A stretch of 64,000 nt of DNA from Cellulosilyticum sp. (GTDB lineage Bacteria > Bacillota > Clostridia > Lachnospirales > Cellulosilyticaceae): the NCBI GenBank assembly GCA_015058045.1, contig SVDC01000005.1, positions 1-64,000 of the forward strand, given 5' to 3'. Both the position numbers and the translations under genes were made by a program. The notes beneath the pieces were generated by a model. That model was not told the DNA's origin. It did not search any database and saw only the letters and a list, made by a program, of their open reading frames with translations. Below are positions 45,958-54,158 of this stretch, piece by piece. Every line of letters starts with the position of its first letter. Position 1 is the first letter of the stretch.

Positions 45958-46833
45958 ATGCAAATGCAAAAGATAGGAACAGTGGAAGGTACTAAAGCGG
46001 TTATCAGCAAATATCCTTTTGCTTTTCAAAAGAAATTCGGACAAAACTTTTTAATTGATCCACGTGTATTAGATAAGATTATTGATTCAGCAGATATTAC
46101 TAAAGAGGATTGTGTTATTGAGATTGGACCTGGTATTGGGAGTGTAACACAACAATTAATTGAACATGCAGGTAAAGTTATTTCAATTGAGATCGATGAC
46201 CAGCTTATTCCAATCTTAACAGAACAATTTGGTGATTGTGAGAATTTTAGATTAATCCATAAAGATGTTTTAAAAGTAGACCTTAAAAAACTCATTGAAG
46301 AAGAATCTCCAAATAGAAAGATCAAGGTAGTTGCAAATTTACCTTACTATATTACAACACCAATCATTATGACTCTTTTAGAGAACCAATTAAATATTGA
46401 AAGTATTACAGTTATGGTTCAAAAAGAGGTAGCAGATCGTCTTGCCTCTAAACCAGGAAGCAAACAATATGGTGCAATTACGGTATCAGTAAATTATTAT
46501 TCAGATACTTACTTAGTAGCCAATGTACCAAGAAACTGTTTTATGCCAAGACCAAATGTAGACTCAGCTGTTATTCAGCTTAGAATACATGATGAGCCAC
46601 CAGTACAAGTTGGTAATACTAAGCAACTCTTTAAAATCATTAAAGCAGCATTCTTATTAAGAAGAAAAACACTCCTTAATACATTAGCAGCACATGGTGA
46701 ATTAGGGATTGAGAAAGATAAGCTTAAAGAGCTTTTAGACGAAAGTGGTATTGGTGCACAAACAAGAGGGGAAACTTTATCTATTGAAGATTTTGCAAGA
46801 CTGTCTGATTATATTGATGCACATAGAGGATAA
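45958..46833 (+). CDS. rsmA: 16S rRNA (adenine(1518)-N(6)/adenine(1519)-N(6))-dimethyltransferase
   Basis: RsmA/KsgA dimethylates two adjacent adenines near the 3' end of 16S rRNA during 30S maturation. Its 291 residues are normal for Firmicutes. N-terminal KKFGQNFLIDPRVLDKI (about residues 22-38) is the family signature. The SAM motif is VIEIGPGIGSVTQQL (about 55-69), and the catalytic NLPYY (about 126-130) is intact. In Bacillus rnmV (RNase M5) precedes it; here an S66 homologue does. AAGGAG lies 8 bases before the ATG. Confidence 0.96.
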   Translation: MQMQKIGTVEGTKAVISKYPFAFQKKFGQNFLIDPRVLDKIIDSADITKEDCVIEIGPGIGSVTQQLIEHAGKVISIEIDDQLIPILTEQFGDCENFRLIHKDVLKVDLKKLIEEESPNRKIKVVANLPYYITTPIIMTLLENQLNIESITVMVQKEVADRLASKPGSKQYGAITVSVNYYSDTYLVANVPRNCFMPRPNVDSAVIQLRIHDEPPVQVGNTKQLFKIIKAAFLLRRKTLLNTLAAHGELGIEKDKLKELLDESGIGAQTRGETLSIEDFARLSDYIDAHRG

Positions 46834-46881
46834 AACTTTAATTTAATAGAGGTTAAAAGAGTCTGTGGCAAAATACATCCG

Positions 46882-47013
46882 CTCAGTCGCCCGAGAAAAG
46901 AATTTCTTCCAGAAGCAACTAAAAGCTTCTTCCAGAAACACTTTTTTCTCCCTTATGAGTTAGGATATGCCTAATTTTTATGGAGGTATCGCATTTCGCG
47001 ACACCTTCTTTTT
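46882..47013. ncRNA. Compact noncoding block with three consecutive hairpins
   Basis: In the 632-base gap after rsmA a relatively GC-rich stretch folds repeatedly. First is a nested stem, CTCA(46882)...GAGAAAA...AGAAGC / GCTTCT...TTTTCTC...TGAG(46959). Second is TTAGG/CCTAA (46960-46974) followed by T5. Third is AGGTATCGC / GCGACACCT (46984-47006) followed by a T-rich tract. TTCTTCCAGAA occurs twice inside the first. No ORF fits. It may be a small RNA, a repeat element, or two terminators after a structured 3' UTR. Confidence 0.4.
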
Positions 47014-47104
47014 CTATGGAATATGATTTACATAAGGTGTGCTTATGAAGAAGTGGTAGTGTTTAGAGTGTAGGAATACAATCTAGAAGCGGTTACGATT
47101 TTAA

Positions 47105-47133
47105 TTGACAAATAGGGTGAGCAAAACTATAAT
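47105..47133 (+). promoter_or_regulatory. Perfect consensus sigma-A promoter
   Basis: TTGACA (47105-47110), exactly 17 bases, then TATAAT (47128-47133). Both hexamers and the spacing are ideal, the best match noted in this window. The predicted start near 47140 leads into the small ORF at 47190. Confidence 0.85.
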
Positions 47134-47189
47134 AAGTTTAATTTAATTGAAAATATTGAAATGTGCACAATATTAAGAGGGGGATTTTG

Positions 47190-47336
47190 ATGAAAGCATT
47201 ATTAAATGAAGTTACAGCAAAATTTAATAAGTTTTTCTTTAGCTGGGGCCACTTTTACTTTAGCGCTGGTTCTTTTTGTTGTAAGCAAAATCATTTAAAG
47301 CTTTCTGGCATAATCTACGGAAATAATCTTCTTTAA
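47190..47336 (+). CDS. Small ORF under a consensus promoter, possible frameshifted membrane peptide
   Basis: A 48-codon ORF starts MKALLNEVTAKFNKF behind an excellent AAGAGGGGG site 6 bases before the ATG. It lies between a perfect promoter (47105-47133) and a terminator (47347-47385), so it is a complete tiny transcription unit. After residue 15 the frame turns into an aromatic/Cys-rich tail that looks non-native. One frame over, the same bases encode FSLAGATFTLALVLFVVSKI and then stop at 47298, an ideal membrane helix. A single T fewer in the T5 run at 47232-47236 would join the good start to the helix, giving about 35 residues. A frameshift mutation, sequencing error or slippage are all possible. 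No family recognised. Confidence 0.5.
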   Translation: MKALLNEVTAKFNKFFFSWGHFYFSAGSFCCKQNHLKLSGIIYGNNLL

Positions 47337-47346
47337 ATAAAAAGAT

Positions 47347-47385
47347 TAAAGGTCTTATGCTTGAAAGAGTATAGGGCCTTTTTAA
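47347..47385 (+). terminator. Terminator after the small ORF
   Basis: AAAGGTCTTATGCT pairs with AGAGTATAGGGCCTTT (several G-T pairs) and is followed by T-rich sequence. It separates the small unit from pheA. Confidence 0.7.
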
Positions 47386-47465
47386 TTTGTATATAGGATC
47401 AAGTAATTATTCAAGTAGAGTGAAAAGATAGGTGCTTTAGAATATAAAATCAATGGGGTGAGACT

Positions 47466-48413
47466 ATGGAATCAGAAGTAAATTATACAGGTATTACAAG
47501 GAGCTTGAATATTTCAATCGATAATTTATATGAACACAATCAGCATATTCTTTGTCAAATAGAAGAAGGGATTAATGCACAGACTATTTCTTCTCCAGTA
47601 GTAGGATATCAAGGTGTACCAGGCGCAAATGGAGAGGAAGCAACCTATACTTATTTTAAAGGAAAATGGTCTCAAATTATTGCTCATGAGTCTTTTGAGG
47701 ATGTTATTGAGGCACTTCTCGAAGGAAAAATAGATTATGGTGTACTACCTATTGAAAATTCTAGTACAGGTGAGGTATTAGATACATATGATTTAATCAA
47801 AAATAATGAACTTTATATTGTAGGGGAGCAGAGTATTAAAATTGAGAATAACTTATTGGTGGTTCCTGGAAGTAAGATAGAAGATATTGAAGAAGTTTAT
47901 TCACACCCACAGGCTCTAGGGCAAAGTAAAGAGTTTTTAAAGAATCATCCTAAGATAAAGCCGTTGCCTTATATCAATACAGCAACAGCTTGCAAACATG
48001 TAGCGGACTTGAAGGATAAAACTAAGGCAGCAATAGGCAACAGAAGAGCGGGAGTATTATATGAGCTAGAAAACCTAGTTCCTAATATTAATTTTAATAA
48101 AAATAATTTTACACGTTTTATTGTTTTAGCAAACAAAATGAATATAACTCAGGAGTGCAATAAAATTAGTATTGTATTTAGTACAGAGCATTTAAGTGGT
48201 GCATTATATAATATATTAGGGCACTTTGCGCATAATGGGTTAAACTTACTTAAGATTCAATCTAGACCATTGTTAGAGAAAAAGTGGCAATACTACTTTT
48301 TTGCAGACTTAGAAGGAAATTTAGAGCAAGCGAATGTTCTAATTGCCTTAAGCCAAATTATGAATCAATGCAGCTATTTTAAAATTCTTGGAAACTATAA
48401 GCAATGTGAATAG
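47466..48413 (+). CDS. pheA: Prephenate dehydratase with ACT domain
   Basis: This enzyme converts prephenate to phenylpyruvate in phenylalanine synthesis. The periplasmic-binding-protein-like catalytic part (about residues 45-225) has GYQGVPGANGEEATYTYF, YGVLPIENSSTGEV, YSHPQALGQ and the terminal NFTRFIVL, all typical. A regulatory ACT domain follows (about 233-315), but the usual ESRP motif is QSRP here. The first 44 residues are helical and resemble a shrunken remnant of the chorismate mutase domain found in bifunctional P-proteins; at that length it cannot be an active mutase. It is grouped with ridA and aroE, with the trp operon downstream. Confidence 0.92.
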   Translation: MESEVNYTGITRSLNISIDNLYEHNQHILCQIEEGINAQTISSPVVGYQGVPGANGEEATYTYFKGKWSQIIAHESFEDVIEALLEGKIDYGVLPIENSSTGEVLDTYDLIKNNELYIVGEQSIKIENNLLVVPGSKIEDIEEVYSHPQALGQSKEFLKNHPKIKPLPYINTATACKHVADLKDKTKAAIGNRRAGVLYELENLVPNINFNKNNFTRFIVLANKMNITQECNKISIVFSTEHLSGALYNILGHFAHNGLNLLKIQSRPLLEKKWQYYFFADLEGNLEQANVLIALSQIMNQCSYFKILGNYKQCE

Positions 48414-48575
48414 GTAGATAAAAGCTAATAGTGGCGTTAAAGGTAGGAGAAGATTAGCAAGATACCTATAAATGAAAGTAAAAGAAAAGATTTTAAGATT
48501 TAAGTGTATTGGCTTGAAGTTAAGAAAAGGATTACATATAATAAAAGAAAATTAGAATATTTGGAGGGACGGAAG

Positions 48576-48950
48576 ATGAAAGTTAGTGTGAGTTCAAATA
48601 AAGCACCAGGAGCACTTGGTCCTTATTCACAAGCAATTGTAGTAAATGGTATGGTATATACATCTGGACAACTTGGTATGAATGCAGAAGGTATTTTCCA
48701 AGGTGAAACAGCGGCAGAGCAAGCAGAACAAGCAATCCAAAATCTTAAAGCGGTACTTGAAGAAGCAGGTTCAAGTATTGATAATGTGGTAAAAACAACT
48801 GTTTTCCTTGCGGATATCAATGATTTCGCCGCGGTTAACGAAGTATATGGTAAACACTTTACACAACCATATCCAGCAAGAAGTGCAGTAGAAGTTGCGA
48901 ACTTACCAAAAGGTGGAAGAGTTGAAATTGAAGTGATTGCAACTTTATAA
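48576..48950 (+). CDS. ridA: RidA family reactive intermediate/imine deaminase
   Basis: This 124-residue trimeric protein hydrolyses reactive enamine/imine intermediates released by PLP enzymes such as threonine dehydratase. Family marks are KAPGALGPYSQAIVVNGMVY (about residues 8-27), SGQLGMN, and the C-terminal YPARSAVEVANLPKGGRVEI with the catalytic Arg (about 104) and the conserved Glu. I place the start at the ATG 48576, behind GGAGGGACGG; upstream in-frame codons have no family similarity. Confidence 0.94.
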   Translation: MKVSVSSNKAPGALGPYSQAIVVNGMVYTSGQLGMNAEGIFQGETAAEQAEQAIQNLKAVLEEAGSSIDNVVKTTVFLADINDFAAVNEVYGKHFTQPYPARSAVEVANLPKGGRVEIEVIATL

Positions 48951-48960
48951 GAATTATAGA

Positions 48961-49003
48961 AGAAGTGTGTAGAGCTTAATAGAGGTCTGACACTTCTTTT
49001 TTA
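48961..49003 (+). terminator. Terminator after ridA
   Basis: AGAAGTGT / ACACTTCT encloses a loop of about 21 bases and is followed by T6. The long loop makes it weaker than most here. Confidence 0.65.
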
Positions 49004-49172
49004 TATGTAATCAAGAATAATTGCTTACAAGACTTAAATCCTATTTAGATAAGAGAAATTAAAATACAAGAAGGGAGAATGTAGTAGATTAGCATTTACT
49101 GTATCACAAGTTATAGGCCATACTATTTTAGTGACTATATGCTTGCATACATACTACTACTAAAGATAAAAA

Positions 49173-50033
49173 ATGGAGATTAACGGAAAAACAAAATTAG
49201 CATGTCTTATAGGGCATCCAGTAGCTCATAGTTTTTCACCTTATATTCATAACTTTTTAGCTAAAGAACAGAGAATAGATTTAAGGTATACATGTTTTGA
49301 TGTAGAACCTAATAAAGTGAAGGAAGCTTTAGAAGGCATTAGAGCATTAGGAATTGTGGGGAGTAATGTAACCATTCCACACAAGATAGAAGTTATGCCT
49401 TACTTAGATGAGATTGATAGAAATGCGCAGATTATTGGGGCAGTAAATACCATTCATAATAAAGAGGGGAAGCTTATCGGTTACAATACAGATGGTCTTG
49501 GATTTGTTAAGTCTGTTTTAGCAGAAGGTCATGTTTTGAAGAATAAGCATGTTATGGTCTTAGGGGCAGGTGGGGCAAGTCGTGCAATCGTTGTAGAATT
49601 AGCAGCTCATGGTGTGAGGAAACTAACTATATGCAATAATACCTTAGAAAAAGCTAAGGTATTAGAAGAAAAGGTAACATCACACTTTCAAAATGTACAA
49701 GTTGAAATTATGCCTTTACAAGTAAATGAGACAGCATTAGCTGATGTAGATGTTTTGATTAATACAACTCCATTGGGTATGAGTAGCAAGAAGGATTTAT
49801 CTCCTATTGATGAAAAGATTGTACCACCAGCCCATTTAGTAGTATGTGATATCGTTTATACACCACATGATACTAAACTTTTAAAATGGGCAATGACTCA
49901 TAATTTAAAAGTTGTGCATGGTATCGGAATGCTTATTAATCAAGCCATATCAAGCTTTGAAATTTGGAATGAATTAGAGATAGAGGCTTATGAATCTGTA
50001 TACTGTTTACTAAAGGAAAAAGGGATTATCTAA
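49173..50033 (+). CDS. aroE: Shikimate dehydrogenase
   Basis: This enzyme reduces 3-dehydroshikimate to shikimate with NADPH in the chorismate pathway. Its 286 residues are normal. The substrate domain has GHPVAHSFSPYIHN (about residues 14-27; Ser/Ser binding motif) and SNVTIPHKIEV with catalytic Lys near 69. GAVNTIH and YNTDGLGF hold the Asn and Asp of the active site. The NADP Rossmann loop is LGAGGASRAIV (about 130-140). GMLINQA near 252 closes the site. All key residues are present. The ribosome-binding site is poor (A-rich). Confidence 0.95.
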   Translation: MEINGKTKLACLIGHPVAHSFSPYIHNFLAKEQRIDLRYTCFDVEPNKVKEALEGIRALGIVGSNVTIPHKIEVMPYLDEIDRNAQIIGAVNTIHNKEGKLIGYNTDGLGFVKSVLAEGHVLKNKHVMVLGAGGASRAIVVELAAHGVRKLTICNNTLEKAKVLEEKVTSHFQNVQVEIMPLQVNETALADVDVLINTTPLGMSSKKDLSPIDEKIVPPAHLVVCDIVYTPHDTKLLKWAMTHNLKVVHGIGMLINQAISSFEIWNELEIEAYESVYCLLKEKGII

Positions 50034-50122
50034 AATAAATAAACTACCTCTCTGTCATATGTGGAAAAACCCTCTCATATATATAATATAGAATGTTAAT
50101 ATGGACAACGGAGGGAAAGAGG

Positions 50123-51904
50123 ATGTATGTTAATACACTAATAACCTTGCAGGAAAATCTTGCTACATATGCAGTAAATGGTAAGAAGGTAACAGGTCAT
50201 GTTACGATAAATTCACCTGGTATTATTAAATGTTATGTACAAAACCTAAAAAGCGTAGAGAGTGGAGTTAAATACACTTGTTTTGCTTTTAGTAAGGCAC
50301 AGGATAAAGGGGTTAGATTAGGAGAACTAGGTACACATAAAGAAAGTAAGTGGCTTGTGGAAGAAAAAAATGTACAAGGAAGTGGCTTAAAATTAGAAGA
50401 CTTGGATGCAGTAGCAATAGTAGCTGAAAATCAGATGAGAGGTGCAGATACTATTGCAATGGGATTTAAGAATAATCGCTACATTATTATTCCTATGATT
50501 GATGACATTATAAAAGGAATGCCATCTATAGGCTCTCAAGTTGTAAAACCAGATCCTATAGTAGAAGGAACACATTCTATCACTAAATCTAGTAATAATA
50601 AGAATACTTCATATAGTTTAAAAGAAGGGTATTCAAGTAATTCCTCAGTGTCAGCCAATACATCAAATCAAGGAAGTGGAAGTAACCAAGGAACACAGCA
50701 GAATACAGGTAATACCATGCCAAATCAAGGAACAAATTGGTCACAAGGAAGTGGAAGTAACCAGGGGACACAGCAGAATACAGGTAATACCATGGCAAAT
50801 CAAGGAATGAATTGGTCACAAGGAAATGGAAGTAATCAAGGAGCTCAGCAAAATACAACGAACACGATGCCAAATCAAGGAATGAATTGGTCTCAAGGAA
50901 ATGGAAGTAATCAAGGAGCTCAGCAAAATACAACGAATACCATGCCAAATCAAGGAATGAATTGGTCTCAAGGAAGTGAAAGTAATCAAGGAGCTCAACA
51001 AAATACAACGAATACCATGCCAAATCAAGGAATGAATTGGTCACAAGGAAGTGGAAGTAATCAAGGAGCTCAACAAAATAATAACAGCATGATGGAAAGT
51101 ACGGCAGTCCAACAAGCTGAAATGACACAAGTAAGCAATATACCAGTAAATAATAACAATACCTATGGTCAAGGTGAGACATTGGAAGAAAGTGATTTTA
51201 CCAAAGTACCTATATTAAAAAATGAATTTGAAGCAAAACTTGCTACAGAAAGCATAGAGAATGAAGATGCAGAGCTTATAAAAATTGCAGAAAAGTTGAA
51301 TGAAACAGAAAAAGAGCCTGCAATTCAGAAGGGCGTAAAATCAGGTATACCTTATGCAAGTAATCCAGCAACAGCTACAGTAGTAAGAGATGATGAAGAA
51401 CAGTTAGTTCATACAACAGAAATAATTGAAAAGACATCAGAAGAATTAAAACGTATTATTGCTAAGTTGAAAGATGATAAAGAAATTAAGGAAAAGATTT
51501 TAGATATTGAAAAGCAAGTCCAAAATATTAGACAGTCACCAGAAGAATATAGGGCTACTGATAAATCAAAAGTCGAGCAGACATTGGAAAAAAATTATGT
51601 TTCTAAGCAAAGGCAAGATACAGATGAAAGAGAACAGTTTGAGCCAGTGATAAACGTAGAAGATGATCTTAAAGAATTCATTCAGGAGGAAGAAATAGAT
51701 ACCTCGCCTAAAAAGGCACTTGCTTTTATCAAGAGTCATTTAAATAGTAACATGCAAGAAGATGTAAACGATTCAGAGGCAGCAGAAAAGATTACTCTAG
51801 AACAGCAAGAGTCTGTTCAAAATGAAATAGATTATATTAAAGAAATAGATAGAAGAATACAAGATATAGCAGAAAGACGTAGACAAGAAAATTTAAAAAA
51901 ATAG
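50123..51904 (+). CDS. Repeat protein with globular N-domain, Gln/Asn-rich tandem repeats and coiled-coil tail
   Basis: I do not recognise this protein of about 593 residues. Residues 1-130 form a globular domain (YVNTLITLQENLATYAVNGK ... ADTIAMGFKNNRYIIIPM). Residues about 175-325 are a low-complexity Ser/Asn/Gln region with five complete 25-residue repeats of the type NQGAQQNTTNTMPNQGMNWS plus QGSGS. The C-terminal half is highly charged and probably coiled coil (for example EELKRIIAKLKDDKEIKEKI). There is no signal peptide or membrane segment, so it is predicted cytoplasmic. The layout suggests a scaffold or spore-coat-like protein. The start at 50123 follows GGAGGGAAAGAGG. It is monocistronic with a terminator. 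Confidence 0.72.
   Translation: MYVNTLITLQENLATYAVNGKKVTGHVTINSPGIIKCYVQNLKSVESGVKYTCFAFSKAQDKGVRLGELGTHKESKWLVEEKNVQGSGLKLEDLDAVAIVAENQMRGADTIAMGFKNNRYIIIPMIDDIIKGMPSIGSQVVKPDPIVEGTHSITKSSNNKNTSYSLKEGYSSNSSVSANTSNQGSGSNQGTQQNTGNTMPNQGTNWSQGSGSNQGTQQNTGNTMANQGMNWSQGNGSNQGAQQNTTNTMPNQGMNWSQGNGSNQGAQQNTTNTMPNQGMNWSQGSESNQGAQQNTTNTMPNQGMNWSQGSGSNQGAQQNNNSMMESTAVQQAEMTQVSNIPVNNNNTYGQGETLEESDFTKVPILKNEFEAKLATESIENEDAELIKIAEKLNETEKEPAIQKGVKSGIPYASNPATATVVRDDEEQLVHTTEIIEKTSEELKRIIAKLKDDKEIKEKILDIEKQVQNIRQSPEEYRATDKSKVEQTLEKNYVSKQRQDTDEREQFEPVINVEDDLKEFIQEEEIDTSPKKALAFIKSHLNSNMQEDVNDSEAAEKITLEQQESVQNEIDYIKEIDRRIQDIAERRRQENLKK
50684..51094 (+). repeat. Five 75-bp tandem repeats plus a partial copy
   Basis: The units start at 50684 and run in register to 51058, with a truncated sixth to about 51094. 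Copies 3 to 5 are almost identical in DNA, copies 1 and 2 diverge slightly (GTQQNTG versus GAQQNTT). This gradient points to recent expansion by slippage or unequal crossing over. All units keep the reading frame. Confidence 0.9.
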
Positions 51905-51906
51905 TA

Positions 51907-51938
51907 AAAAACGGAAGTGCTTAAGCGCTTCCGTTTTT
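51907..51938. terminator. Terminator after the repeat protein gene
   Basis: ACGGAAGTGC / GCGCTTCCGT with a TTAA loop, flanked by A5 and T4 to T5. Confidence 0.92.
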
Positions 51939-51974
51939 CACATAAAAATAGTTTTTTGGAGCAATACTATTAAT

Positions 51975-52011
51975 GGCTCTTAATGATTCAAGACAAAAAT
52001 CATTAAGAGCC
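51975..52011. other. Perfect 14-bp inverted repeat without T-tract
   Basis: GGCTCTTAATGATT pairs with AATCATTAAGAGCC around a 9-base loop. It lacks a U-run, so it is not an ordinary terminator. Small ORFs follow before the trp promoter (see 52040-52163). Confidence 0.55.
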
Positions 52012-52039
52012 TATATAAGAAAATAGGTGAAGGAGAATT

Positions 52040-52163
52040 ATGACAACAATATCAAGTGAAAATCTGGTGGCAAGCAGATTACTTGATTGGAAAGGAAGAA
52101 AGAACGTTTCGTAACTTCCTTTGTAATCTTAGTATATGTAATCAAAACAAGATTATAGTATAA
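52040..52163 (+). other. Overlapping small ORFs upstream of the trp promoter
   Basis: A 24-codon ORF (52040-52114; MTTISSENLVASRLLD...) has a good AGGAG site. A second frame starting at GTG 52056 encodes VKIWWQADYLIGKEERTFRN and runs to 52163, containing two adjacent Trp codons (52065-52070). Neither is recognised. They may be gene remnants or leader peptides. Confidence 0.25.
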
Positions 52164-52294
52164 AAAAATTAGCAAAGCCTCACAAGCTAAGATTAGAGTG
52201 GGATTGTATTTTTTTAGGAGTCTTTGTGAAAAAATTACATGTATAGGTGCATATAATAATATAAAAATAATTTTGAAAATTTAAATAATAAGTG

Positions 52295-52323
52295 TTGCAA
52301 AAGTATATTGAGTGGTATATATT
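52295..52323 (+). promoter_or_regulatory. trp operon promoter
   Basis: TTGCAA (52295-52300), 17 bases, then TATATT (52318-52323). Transcription should begin near 52330, just before T-box stem I. Confidence 0.7.
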
Positions 52324-52344
52324 AAATATAACTTAATAAAACCT

Positions 52345-52646
52345 TTTAAACCTAAGAGGGAGAGATAAAACTAATAACGCACTTCCAGAGAGCTAGGGAT
52401 GCTGAGAACCTAGTAGTAAACGAATTAGACAAATGGACTCCTGAGGGCATAATGAAAAGAGAAAAGGATTTTTAATGAAAATCTAAGTACTTTGAGTATT
52501 TTATGACGATACGCCTACGTTAAAGGCGAGGAATGTGATGGCATTCTGCGTAAAGTGCATATGAATAATGTTTCATATGAATCAAGGTGGTACCGTGGGC
52601 TTAACGCTCATCCTTGGCTAATTATAGCTAAGGATGAGCGTTTTTT
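52345..52646 (+). promoter_or_regulatory. T-box leader with tryptophan (UGG) specifier
   Basis: Stem I begins CCTAAGAGGGAG and closes with CTCCTGAGGG. It includes AGAGAGCT (52388-52395). The specifier TGG is at 52434-52436, immediately before the closing strand. The T-box core AAGGTGGTACCGTGGG is at 52584-52599. The terminator AACGCTCATCCTTGGCTA pairs with TAGCTAAGGATGAGCGTT (52603-52642) and runs into T6. Uncharged tRNA-Trp should favour the antiterminator and switch on the trp operon that follows. The leader is placed correctly between promoter and trpE. Confidence 0.9.
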
Positions 52647-52688
52647 GACGTTAAAATATTTTAAAGGGGAAAATGGAGGGTGGATTAT

Positions 52689-54158
52689 ATGAAATGTAGA
52701 CCGAGTTTAGAAGAAATTAAGAAGTTAGCTAAAATCTATAATAAAATTCCAATCTGTGTAGAGATGTATATGGATTTTCAGACACCTATTGCAGTTTTAA
52801 GTAGAATCAAAGAGGCGTATGATCGCTACTTTTTATTAGAAAGTATAGAAGGGGGAGAAAAGCTAGCACGTTATACCTTTATTGGGGCGAATCCATCAGC
52901 TTGTTTTTATGTTAAAGAGGGCAAAAGCTTTTTTTCAACAAGAGAAGAAGTTAAGAGATTAGAGGGTAATCCTATGGAGATACTTAAGGAACTCATGTCT
53001 GGTTATAAAGCACCTAAATTAAAAGATTTGCCACCACTTACAGGGGGAGCGGTAGGATATTTTGGTTATGATATGATCCGTTATGTAGAGAAGATTCCAA
53101 CCATCAATAAAGATGAGTTAGGTACAGCAGATATTAAACTTATGTTTTTCAATGATATTATTGCCTTTGACCACTTGAAACAGAAGATTGTGCTTATTAC
53201 CAATATAGATGGAGGAGTAGAGGGGATCGAAGAAGTTTATGATGAAGCTAGGGTACATTTAAAGGAATTAACGGAATTCGTGAGTAAGCCGACTAAACGC
53301 CGCACGGTAAAATTTGAGGAGAAGGTTCAATTTGAAAGTAATACCAGTAAAGAAGCTTTTATGGCTAAGGTGGAACAGGCAAAACAATATATTGCAAACG
53401 GTGATATTTTTCAAGTAGTACTATCCCAAGTTTTTAAAGCTAGGCTTTCAAGTAATCTATTTGATGTATATCGTGTGCTACGTACGATTAATCCATCACC
53501 CTATATGTATTTAATGCAGTTTGATGATTTACAACTAGCTGGCGCTTCACCAGAGACTTTAGTAAAGGTGCAAGATAGAATGATTACAACTATGCCAATT
53601 GCAGGAACACATCCTAGAGGCAAAACTGAGGAAGAAGATAGAAGATTAGATGAGGAACTTCTAAATAATCCTAAAGAATTGGCAGAACACAATATGTTAG
53701 TAGATTTAGCAAGAAATGATATTGGTAAAATGAGTGAGATTGATTCCGTAGAAGTAACAGAATATAAGATGCTTCAAAGGTTTTCTCATGTAACACATAT
53801 TACAAGCGCCGTAAGAGGTCAGTTAAAGAATGGGCTTAATAGTGTAGATGCCATACGTTCTGTTTTACCAGCAGGAACTTTGTCTGGGGCACCTAAAGTG
53901 AGAGCTATGGAGATTATTGAAGAATTAGAAGAGGAAAGAAGAGGAATTTATGGTGGAGCAATAGGGTATATCGGATATGATGGAAATCTAGATACTTGTA
54001 TTGCAATTAGAACGATAGTGAAAAAGGATGGTATAGCCTACGTGCAAGCTGGTGCAGGTATTGTATTAGATTCTAATCCAGAGTTAGAGTATCAAGAATG
54101 TATGAATAAGGCAGCAGCACTATTTGACTCTATAGAAAAAGTGAGGGAGATTCTATGA
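52689..54158 (+). CDS. trpE: Anthranilate synthase component I
   Basis: TrpE makes anthranilate from chorismate with ammonia passed from TrpG. It has 489 residues. The feedback motif LLES is at residues 49-52, so Trp inhibition is likely. The chorismate-binding core includes [52 protein letters not shown] and [15 protein letters not shown], all intact. I start at the ATG 52689, because GGAGGG is 8 bases ahead; the GTG at 52680 overlaps that site. It is the first gene of the trp operon and overlaps trpG by 4 bases. Confidence 0.97.
   Translation: MKCRPSLEEIKKLAKIYNKIPICVEMYMDFQTPIAVLSRIKEAYDRYFLLESIEGGEKLARYTFIGANPSACFYVKEGKSFFSTREEVKRLEGNPMEILKELMSGYKAPKLKDLPPLTGGAVGYFGYDMIRYVEKIPTINKDELGTADIKLMFFNDIIAFDHLKQKIVLITNIDGGVEGIEEVYDEARVHLKELTEFVSKPTKRRTVKFEEKVQFESNTSKEAFMAKVEQAKQYIANGDIFQVVLSQVFKARLSSNLFDVYRVLRTINPSPYMYLMQFDDLQLAGASPETLVKVQDRMITTMPIAGTHPRGKTEEEDRRLDEELLNNPKELAEHNMLVDLARNDIGKMSEIDSVEVTEYKMLQRFSHVTHITSAVRGQLKNGLNSVDAIRSVLPAGTLSGAPKVRAMEIIEELEEERRGIYGGAIGYIGYDGNLDTCIAIRTIVKKDGIAYVQAGAGIVLDSNPELEYQECMNKAAALFDSIEKVREIL

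Noticed and set aside
46834-47100. tRNA or 5S rRNA gene
   Set aside because: No cloverleaf, TTCGA-type T-loop or 5S-like sequence could be found despite the local hairpins.
47466-47600. Functional chorismate mutase domain at the PheA N-terminus
   Set aside because: Only about 44 residues precede the dehydratase, too few for the three-helix mutase of about 90 residues.
50684-51094. CRISPR-like array
   Set aside because: Units are contiguous 75-bp coding repeats without spacers, in frame with the gene.
50589-51182. 197-codon minus-strand ORF opposite the repeat gene
   Set aside because: Its periodic composition simply mirrors the 75-bp tandem repeats on the plus strand, and it lacks a ribosome-binding site.
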